This document shows, one piece after another, positions 19,199 through 25,084 of a stretch of DNA of 25,084 nucleotides. The DNA comes from a virus, in the IMG/VR virus record IMGVR_UViG_3300025132_000271, positions 1 through 25,084 of that record; one strand, given 5' to 3'. The position numbers and the translations under genes are program-made. The notes below the pieces were generated by a model. It was not told the origin of the DNA. It saw only the letters and a list, made by a program, of their open reading frames with translations, and did no database searches. Each line of letters opens with the position of its first letter. The stretch's first letter is position 1.

Positions 19199-22100
19199 AT
19201 GTCAGCAGATAAGTATCGCTTTGTGTCCCCCGGAGTTTTTATTACCGAGGTCGACCAATCACAAGTTACCACACCGGGCTCAAATGATGATGGCCCAATA
19301 ATTATTGGACGTTCTGCCCAAGGGCCGGCCTATAAACCAACTCGCGTAGAATCCTACAGTCAATTTGTACAGACTTTTGGCGATACGGTTGCCGGCGGTC
19401 AAGCAGGTGATGTTTGGAGATCTGGAAACTTCACTACTCCAATGTATGCAACATACGCAGCTAAAGCTTATCTAGCAAATAATAGTCCCGTTACATTTAT
19501 GCGCCTTCTTGGTGCCCAAGACACAAATGCTAGCCAAACAGATCCTGCAGCTGGCGCCGCAGGCTGGGGCATTGGAGATCTTTCTTCCGCTGGACAAAAC
19601 GGCGCCTATGGCTTGTTTGTTCTACCTGACGTTGCTGAAACAGCGGCAACTGCAAATATAACGATTAATAACAGAGCGTTGATTCGTGAAGCTGATGTTA
19701 TTTCCGTAACTGCCTCTAATGGTAGAATACAGGTGCTTACTGTTGATTTAGGCTTGTCTTCTTCTGCTGCTACTGAAGGAAAAATCGGTACTCAAAACAC
19801 AGGATCCAATGATCAGTCAGTGCAAGAAGCTTTTATTAACTCAATCAATAGATTTAGCTCTACTTATCGCTTTAGCGCTGCTTCTAGTTCTGTAGTTGGG
19901 GTACCAGCAATCAAAATTACACAAACTATTGCTGGTACAGCCGGCAACAAAAAAATTACAGTGGCTGGCTCGAACAAGCTTCAAGGTATGACCGGCTCTG
20001 CTTTTACCGGCGGCGCATCCCCAGCAAGCACCGGCTCGCTCGCAGCTATTTTCTACTGCACTGGCGCCGCTCCTGTATTAAGTGGATCGTCCACAACTGG
20101 ATTAGCCACCACAGCAAACAATGCTTTGTTAGCACAGGCTGCATCAGGTCCGGAATTCAAAATTCTTATTTCTGGATCGAATTCCAAAGCCCAGACCAAG
20201 ACATTTAATTTTGATACTAGCAGCCCAAGATTTATTCGCAAAGTTTTTAATACGAGCCCGGTAAAAACAAATGATTACACGCAATTATCAACTTCTCGTG
20301 AAGGGTACTGGTTGGGCGAGACATATGAAAAAGCTGTAAGCGCTTTAGGCTCCGGTAACGCACAAGCAATAATTCTAGGCTTAAACTCTGGATCAACTAA
20401 CTTGGGTGATTTCTATGGTTTGGCCGGCGACGGAGGCCCAACAGCTGCAGCAACTGGTTGGTTCCATTCGCAGGACACAAATACTCCAGCGAGCAGCTTT
20501 ACACTCTCTGGCTCAACAGCTGCATTATTTAAACTCCATGGATTGACTTCTAATGGATCCGAGACACAGAATCGAGTCAAGGTTACGATTAGAGATATTC
20601 GTTTCCCAACGGCGCAAGAACAAAGCGTTGATCCGTATCCAAGCTTTACAGTTCAGTTAAGAAGCATCAGAGATACTGATTTATTACCTGTGGTACTTGA
20701 GACTTTCTCAAATTGTAATTTGAATCCAAATTCTCAAAATTACATTGGACGTTTAATTGGTGACAAATATGAGAAGTATAATACCACCACACAACGTCTA
20801 GACGAGTACGGAGATTATGACAATATGTCTAAGTACGTTCGCGTCGAAGTTGATAATGACGTCGCCGCAGGCGCCGCTGAGCCCTCATTGGCTCCGTTTG
20901 GTGTTCTTGGGCCACTTAGGTTTAAATCACAGGTAATTACCAGTGGTAGTGCTCTCGCAACAGATAATTCATCAGTTATTACGGGATCAGCTATTTATGG
21001 ACAAGTTGATACCCTCAACAAGACTTTAATGCCAGAATATAACGGTACTTTGACCTTGAACTTCCCATCAATATCGCTAATTGTTTCATCAAGCGACATG
21101 GGCTTCTCAAAACACCGCGATGCCTACTTTGGTGTTAATCTTTTGACGGCTGGCTCAACAAATAGATTTGATGATAGCACAATTGATCTCTTGCGCGCCA
21201 AGCCAAGAGCATTTAGCAGCTTTGTTAACGGAAATGCAACAACGCACCAGTATGCATTTAGTCTAGATAATATTAAAGTTTCCGGCCAAGTTGGAAACAG
21301 TATTACTGAGGGGTCCACTGCTCACCATCAAGCTGGATCGAGAGCGGATGGTACTTCTTACACAGCGGTAAGCGGCGCCGCCTCGCTTGTTAACGATCGT
21401 AGAATTAACAAGTTCACAACAGTTATGTTTGGTGGCCTCGACGGCTTTGATGTAAGAGAAGGCGATCCTTTGCGTAATACTGTTCTGGATGGAACAAACG
21501 CAGTGCAGGGCACGACAGACCTAACAAATTATGCTAGAGCTTCTGTTAATAGGGCGATTAATATTATCTCAGATGCAGAGACAACTCAATATGATTTGGC
21601 TGCAATTCCAGGCGTTACGGTACCAGCTCTTACAGATAAATTGATTGAAAAATGTGAAGAGCGTGGTGATGCATTGGCAATTATTGATGTTGAGCATGAT
21701 TACAAGCCTATTCACGAGGGCCTTCCCGGAACATATCCAATATTACCAAATATTGATAGCGCCGTTAGCTCAATGCGCAGTAGGACTACAAATTCTAGTT
21801 ATGGATGTGCATTCTACCCATTTGTGCAGACACGCGATGTGCCTTCTGGCCAGATGCTTTACATTCCCGCTTCTGTTATCGGTATGGGTACTCTAGGATC
21901 CTCAGCCGCAACATCAGAGCTTTGGTTCGCACCAGCAGGATTCAACCGTGGCGGCCTTTCCCAGGGCGCTGGTGGACTTGCTGTAACGAATGTAAGAACA
22001 AAGCTTACATCACAGCAGAGAGACGATCTCTACGATGTTCGCATTAACCCAATTGCCTCGTTCCCGACTGAGGGTATCGTGGTCTTCGGACAGAAAACTC

Positions 22101-22441
22101 TACAATTGCAGCGTTCTGCTTTAGATAGAATTAACGTCCGTCGCTTAATGATCTTCCTTAAGAAGAAGATTTCTCAGATTGCCAACACAATTCTGTTTGA
22201 CCAGAATGTGCAGACAACTTGGGATCGATTTGTGGGTGAGGCGACACCACTGCTAGAAGATGTACAGTCTAGATTTGGTCTGGAAGATTTCAGATTAATT
22301 TTGGATGATACAACAACAACACCCGATTTGAGAGACAGAAACGTGCTATACGCGAAAGTGTTTTTGAAGCCAGCTAAAGCAATTGAATTTATTGCGATTG
22401 ACTTCTTTATTACTAATAGTGGTGCTAGTTTCGAAGATTAA
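19199..22441 (+). CDS. 18: Contractile tail sheath protein (T4 gp18-like), enlarged
   Basis: The sheath subunit contracts around the tube to drive it through the host envelope. The start YRFVSPGVFITEVDQSQV and GPIIIGRSAQGPAYKPTRVESYSQFVQTFG are typical sheath N-termini. The C-terminal domain has FNRGGLSQGAGGLAVTNVRTKLTSQQRDDLYDVRINPIASF, VVFGQKTLQ, RINVRRLMIFLKKKISQIA and AIEFIAIDFFI. At 1080 residues it is far longer than T4 gp18 (659). The surplus lies between ~130 and ~700 and is rich in Ser/Thr/Gly/Ala, consistent with extra outward-facing domains. AAGGAG lies eight bases before the ATG. Confidence 0.95.
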   Translation: MSADKYRFVSPGVFITEVDQSQVTTPGSNDDGPIIIGRSAQGPAYKPTRVESYSQFVQTFGDTVAGGQAGDVWRSGNFTTPMYATYAAKAYLANNSPVTFMRLLGAQDTNASQTDPAAGAAGWGIGDLSSAGQNGAYGLFVLPDVAETAATANITINNRALIREADVISVTASNGRIQVLTVDLGLSSSAATEGKIGTQNTGSNDQSVQEAFINSINRFSSTYRFSAASSSVVGVPAIKITQTIAGTAGNKKITVAGSNKLQGMTGSAFTGGASPASTGSLAAIFYCTGAAPVLSGSSTTGLATTANNALLAQAASGPEFKILISGSNSKAQTKTFNFDTSSPRFIRKVFNTSPVKTNDYTQLSTSREGYWLGETYEKAVSALGSGNAQAIILGLNSGSTNLGDFYGLAGDGGPTAAATGWFHSQDTNTPASSFTLSGSTAALFKLHGLTSNGSETQNRVKVTIRDIRFPTAQEQSVDPYPSFTVQLRSIRDTDLLPVVLETFSNCNLNPNSQNYIGRLIGDKYEKYNTTTQRLDEYGDYDNMSKYVRVEVDNDVAAGAAEPSLAPFGVLGPLRFKSQVITSGSALATDNSSVITGSAIYGQVDTLNKTLMPEYNGTLTLNFPSISLIVSSSDMGFSKHRDAYFGVNLLTAGSTNRFDDSTIDLLRAKPRAFSSFVNGNATTHQYAFSLDNIKVSGQVGNSITEGSTAHHQAGSRADGTSYTAVSGAASLVNDRRINKFTTVMFGGLDGFDVREGDPLRNTVLDGTNAVQGTTDLTNYARASVNRAINIISDAETTQYDLAAIPGVTVPALTDKLIEKCEERGDALAIIDVEHDYKPIHEGLPGTYPILPNIDSAVSSMRSRTTNSSYGCAFYPFVQTRDVPSGQMLYIPASVIGMGTLGSSAATSELWFAPAGFNRGGLSQGAGGLAVTNVRTKLTSQQRDDLYDVRINPIASFPTEGIVVFGQKTLQLQRSALDRINVRRLMIFLKKKISQIANTILFDQNVQTTWDRFVGEATPLLEDVQSRFGLEDFRLILDDTTTTPDLRDRNVLYAKVFLKPAKAIEFIAIDFFITNSGASFED

Positions 22442-22495
22442 AATAAATTAACAACTAATTACAAATGATGTATAATCATACAGGAGACAAGACAA

Positions 22496-23089
22496 ATGCC
22501 ATCGAATTTTTGGAATAATCCAACTGTAGAGCCGAAAAGAGCTTTTAGATTTTTACTTTCAATTTCTACCTTCGCGGAAGGAAATTGGCTAGTTAAGACA
22601 GCAGATAGACCTAAAGCTAGTGTATCCTCTGTACCACACCAGTACTTAAACCATACTTTTAACTATCCCGGTCGTTTAGTTTGGAATCCTGTTTCCATTA
22701 CGATGGTTGACCCCGGCGATTCTTTTGTTGATACAACAAAAACTGTTAGAGATTTTTACGAGATTGCTGGATATAGAAATCCTGCTGCTGGTGATGGCCA
22801 ACAAAGAGCTGCTTCTGCTTTAATTAAGCAAAAAGCAACAGGTGGCTCTTTGGGCAAAGTCTTTATTAGAACTTTAAATTCATCTGCCGGCACAGGCGCA
22901 ACCGATCTTGGTGCTTCGACTTATCAAGACGAATGGACTCTGCATAATGCTTTTGTCCAGGGTGATATTGATTTCGGATCTTTAGATTACGGCAGCGAAG
23001 AGTTGTTAACTATCACTTTCAGTCTCCAGTACGACTGGGCAACTCTTGATAAGGCCGGCACGTCTGGTCACAAAGATAGAAAAAAATAA
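22496..23089 (+). CDS. 19: Tail tube protein (T4 gp19-like)
   Basis: Stacked rings of this protein form the inner tube. The 197-residue product (T4 gp19 163) has the usual pattern: FWNNPTVEPKRAFRFLLSI, VKTADRPKASVSS, HTFNYPGRLVWNPVSITMVDP, DEWTLHNAFVQGDIDFGSLDYGSEELLTITFSLQYDWA, ending in a short basic tail. AGGAGA at 22482-22487 lies eight bases before the ATG. It follows the sheath after 54 bases and precedes the gp26-like gene by 15, so the three probably share a transcript. Confidence 0.93.
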   Translation: MPSNFWNNPTVEPKRAFRFLLSISTFAEGNWLVKTADRPKASVSSVPHQYLNHTFNYPGRLVWNPVSITMVDPGDSFVDTTKTVRDFYEIAGYRNPAAGDGQQRAASALIKQKATGGSLGKVFIRTLNSSAGTGATDLGASTYQDEWTLHNAFVQGDIDFGSLDYGSEELLTITFSLQYDWATLDKAGTSGHKDRKK

Positions 23090-23104
23090 CTTAATGAGGA
23101 TTAA

Positions 23105-23962
23105 ATGACAACTAGAGATAATAGCGCTCGCTTTGCAGCGCCAACTCCAAATGTCCAACCTGAGCCTGAAGAAGAAAACCAAAATGCAGCTTCCGTTCCT
23201 GGAGGTCTGCATTTTGTTGCTCCAACTGAACTAGTTGAGCTTCCCTCTAAGGGTCTTCTTTATCCGGAAGGACATCCACTTCACAACCAAGAAGAAATTG
23301 AAATTAAATTAATGACAGCCAAAGAAGAAGATATTTTGGTTAACAAATCACTTTTGAAAAAAGGTGTTGCGTTGGACAGAATGTTACAGGCAATTATTGT
23401 CAACAAGAGAATTAAATTAGATGATCTTTTGGTGAGTGACAAAAATGCAATTATAATCGCGGCTAGAGTTTCAGCGTATGGTGCTGACTATAAAGCTAGT
23501 GTGAATTGTCCAAGCTGTGGATTAGCTAGTAATTATGAGTTTGATTTAGAAGACAAAGAATTGAAATACCTTTACGAACATAATAGAGAAGATGTTCGTA
23601 CCGCTGAAAGTGGTAATTTCTTAGTTACCCTTCCGAAAACCAATGTAGAGGTGGAGTTTAGGCTTCTGCTAGGCAGAGATGAGAAGAGGCTCTTAGAGTC
23701 CAATAAGAAGAACAAGGGTGTTATTCCGCTGACACAGCAATTCAAAACATTCATTGTTTCAGCTAATGGATCTCCTGACAGAGAACTCATTTCACGTTTT
23801 GTCGATGTTATGCCGGCATATGATTCTAAGTTTCTAAGACTTGCATATGCAGATGTACTTCCAGCTGTTAATTTAGAACAGTATTTTGAATGTTCCGAGT
23901 GTGACCATTCCCAAGAGATGGAGGTGCCCTTTACTGTGGAATTTTTTTGGCCTAGATCATAA
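23105..23962 (+). CDS. 26: gp26-like baseplate hub / tail-assembly protein with zinc-ribbon pairs (zero-frame product)
   Basis: The 285-residue product resembles T4-type baseplate hub (gp26-like) proteins: a Pro/Glu-rich lead, then LVELPSKGLLYPEGHPL (44-60), IEIKLMTAKEEDIL, and two CxxC pairs (CPSC 135-138; CSEC 263-266) that may bind zinc. It ends EVPFTVEFFWPRS. The stop interrupts what looks like a longer protein: the +1 frame continues directly as DHNYQKAVYEQAF and on to 24134. Position between tube and tape-measure candidate is that of tail-assembly chaperones in other tailed phages. AGGA lies four bases before the ATG. Family call moderate; gene certain. Confidence 0.8.
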   Translation: MTTRDNSARFAAPTPNVQPEPEEENQNAASVPGGLHFVAPTELVELPSKGLLYPEGHPLHNQEEIEIKLMTAKEEDILVNKSLLKKGVALDRMLQAIIVNKRIKLDDLLVSDKNAIIIAARVSAYGADYKASVNCPSCGLASNYEFDLEDKELKYLYEHNREDVRTAESGNFLVTLPKTNVEVEFRLLLGRDEKRLLESNKKNKGVIPLTQQFKTFIVSANGSPDRELISRFVDVMPAYDSKFLRLAYADVLPAVNLEQYFECSECDHSQEMEVPFTVEFFWPRS

Positions 23963-24134
23963 CTACCAGAAAGCAGTATACGAACAAGCCTTCGCCTTAA
24001 AATATCACGGTAATTGGAGCTTTATTGAAGTCTATAGTTTACCTGTTGGTCTTCGAAACTGGTTCATTGAGAGGCTAAAACAGCAAAAAGAATTCGAAGA
24101 AGAAGAAATGGAAAAAGCCAAGAAGGGGCGGTAA
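23886..24134 (+). CDS. C-terminal extension of the gp26-like protein, probably read by +1 frameshift
   Basis: Within this ORF only the part from about 23955 looks like real protein: DHNYQKAVYEQAF, KYHGNWSFIEVYSLPVGLRN, then a Lys/Glu helix. The first 23 codons from the only in-frame ATG (23886) merely overlap the zinc-ribbon end of the preceding gene out of frame, and that ATG has no good ribosome binding site. No other usual start codon precedes the conserved-looking part. The simplest reading is a +1 shift near TTTTTTTGGCCT, giving a 342-residue fusion. A separate protein started at 23886, or a homopolymer sequencing error, remain alternatives. Confidence 0.6.
   Translation: MNVPSVTIPKRWRCPLLWNFFGLDHNYQKAVYEQAFALKYHGNWSFIEVYSLPVGLRNWFIERLKQQKEFEEEEMEKAKKGR
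23942..23956 (+). other. Candidate +1 frameshift site
   Basis: The run of seven T (942-948) is read TTT TTT T in the zero frame. A Phe tRNA on 945-947 could move +1 onto 946-948 with full re-pairing, giving FFGLDHNYQ. A shift after CCT (951-953), skipping A954, would give FFWPDHNYQ. An internal GGAGGT (23920-23925) lies 15-25 bases upstream, a placement that can stimulate shifting in bacteria. Confidence 0.5.
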
Positions 24135-24172
24135 ACTAGCTAAATCTTGGTGGTCTTTTATTTTCATTGCTA

Positions 24173-24188
24173 TACTATTTACTAGTAT
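24173..24188 (+). promoter_or_regulatory. Recurring motif TACTATTTACTA in an inverted repeat (putative late promoter)
   Basis: The 12-base motif is identical to 3036-3047. With one flanking base it forms ATACTA-TTTAC-TAGTAT. It lies 19 bases before the ATG at 24204. Confidence 0.5.
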
Positions 24189-24203
24189 CTAGAGGATGTA
24201 ACT

Positions 24204-24512
24204 ATGGAACCTATTGTAATTGACTTAGAAGAGTATAAAATTCTAAAAGAAATGACTTATCGTGCTTTCGGAATGAAAATGAAAAATATTCTAGGGGCAA
24301 TGTTTGGCAACCAGAAAGCTTCGTTGACTGTCAAAGGTTCAAAGAGAGAAGTAGATAGTTTTTTGACCGCTCTTGCTAGCGAAAAAAAATATATGACTGC
24401 TTATCTTGCTCATGGCTTAAGCGATCCTCGTACTCTTAGCAATAAGGCTAAACTAAGCAATTCTGTTAAGAAATTCGAAAGAGAAACCGGCATTAAATGG
24501 CCTTTTAAATAG
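24204..24512 (+). CDS. Small protein between tail-assembly and tape-measure genes, unknown
   Basis: The 102-residue soluble protein has an acidic start (MEPIVIDLEEYKILKEMTYRAF), a Lys-rich middle (TVKGSKREVDSFLTALASEKKYMTAYLAHGL) and a basic end (KKFERETGIKWPFK). AGAGGA at 24190-24195 precedes the ATG. It has its own promoter-like motif and ends 11 bases before the tape-measure candidate, so both probably belong to one unit. No domain is recognised; a tail-assembly role is inferred only from place. Confidence 0.8.
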   Translation: MEPIVIDLEEYKILKEMTYRAFGMKMKNILGAMFGNQKASLTVKGSKREVDSFLTALASEKKYMTAYLAHGLSDPRTLSNKAKLSNSVKKFERETGIKWPFK

Positions 24513-24523
24513 AGGGTTAATGA

Positions 24524-25084
24524 ATGGCAGAAACAACAGAAGAAATTCTAGCTAAAAATGAAGCGTTAGCAAAACTAGTTGCAACTCGCGAGAAAGATCT
24601 AGAAATATTAAAGAAACTAGATGCGATAGGCAAAAGCCGCACAACAGCTTTGCAAAGAGAAGTAGAATTTTACGCTGAACAGACTAAACTCTATAGAGAA
24701 AGCGCCGTCGCCGTTCAGGCTCTTGTCGAAGCAGAAAAACAAATGCTTGAAGCTTCAAATGGTGTTCTTCAAGAAGAGGAACTTCGAGTAAACATACAAG
24801 AGAAATTAAAGTCTCAGCTAGCAGAACTCACAAGTAAGACTACAGAGCAAACCAAAGCAGAAAAAGAAAAAATAGCTCAGCTGCATCTTTCAATTGAAGC
24901 ACTTGCTGACACGTCAGCCAGCGTTGATGATGTTGTTGATGGATTAGGCAGATTGGGTGATGGCTCTTCCCACTTATATAAAGCCAAGGACGCTGCAGAT
25001 AAGCTTGGTGATCAGTTCAATGAAACCGCAAGCAATCTATTAAGCATCAACAATAATTGGAATGAAGGTAGCTTGACTGGCCGA
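24524..25084 (+). CDS. Tape-measure-like coiled-coil tail protein (3' partial)
   Basis: The frame is open for 187 codons to the window end. The start ATG at 24524 has AGAGGG (24511-24516) seven bases upstream. The visible part begins MAETTEEILAKNEALAKLVA and is almost entirely long helix and coiled coil rich in Glu/Lys/Ala/Gln up to about residue 130, then DTSASVDDVVDGLGRLGDGS and further helical segments. Tape-measure proteins are long helical rods inside the tail tube that set tail length. This position, after the tube and assembly genes, is where one is expected. Only part is visible, so a baseplate hub or other helical tail protein is also possible. Confidence 0.65.
   Translation, partial: MAETTEEILAKNEALAKLVATREKDLEILKKLDAIGKSRTTALQREVEFYAEQTKLYRESAVAVQALVEAEKQMLEASNGVLQEEELRVNIQEKLKSQLAELTSKTTEQTKAEKEKIAQLHLSIEALADTSASVDDVVDGLGRLGDGSSHLYKAKDAADKLGDQFNETASNLLSINNNWNEGSLTGR

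Overview
This window is the late structural and DNA-packaging region of a tailed phage with a contractile tail (T4-like myovirus), read wholly on the + strand. The family signatures are a T4-type large terminase (gp17), portal (gp20), prohead protease (gp21), scaffold (gp22), major capsid protein (gp23), neck proteins (gp13, gp14), a probable tail terminator (gp15), tail sheath (gp18), tail tube (gp19), a gp26-type baseplate/tail-assembly protein, and the start of a coiled-coil, tape-measure-like protein. The DNA looks AT-rich. The gene set resembles uncultured aquatic T4-like phages (peptidase S74 fibres, a phage-encoded bS21). The host cannot be named from the sequence.

Layout: (1) 2-2961, two fibre proteins, each ending in a peptidase S74 self-cleaving chaperone domain; the second is made of degenerate repeats. 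(2) A terminator at 3000-3034, then one long tightly packed operon, 3052-12227: a J-domain-like protein, a zinc-ribbon protein, an unknown protein, terminase, portal, two unknown proteins, a small membrane protein, two tiny ORFs, the prohead protease, two small proteins with amphipathic N-termini, bS21 and a beta-rich putative virion protein. (3) 12298-15383, scaffold and major capsid protein, closed by a very strong terminator at 15408-15438. (4) 15527-16411, a putative virion protein and a Lys/Ala/Pro-rich histone-H1-like protein, separated by another terminator. (5) 16461-19120, neck and tail-terminator genes. (6) 19199-24134, sheath, tube and a gp26-like gene whose C-terminal part lies in the +1 frame. 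(7) 24204-25084, a small unknown gene and the 5' end of the tape-measure candidate.

The parts fit one assembly line. The scaffold, protease, portal and capsid genes build and mature the prohead. Terminase fills it. gp13/14/15 close the neck and tail end. The tube, sheath, gp26-like and tape-measure proteins make the contractile tail, and the fibres bind the host. Several transcription units are preceded by a repeated motif close to TACTATTTAYTA, which I infer to be a late-promoter-like element.

The best leads are: the apparent +1 frameshift between 23105-23962 and the ORF ending at 24134, placed where other tailed phages carry frameshifted tail-assembly chaperones; a 37-bp direct repeat copying the end of the protease gene on both sides of a small gene (insertion scar); the phage bS21; the J-domain-like protein upstream of terminase; and the repeated intergenic motif. 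No tRNA, rRNA, CRISPR array, insertion sequence or minus-strand gene was recognised, and no gene-free stretch exceeds about 150 bases.
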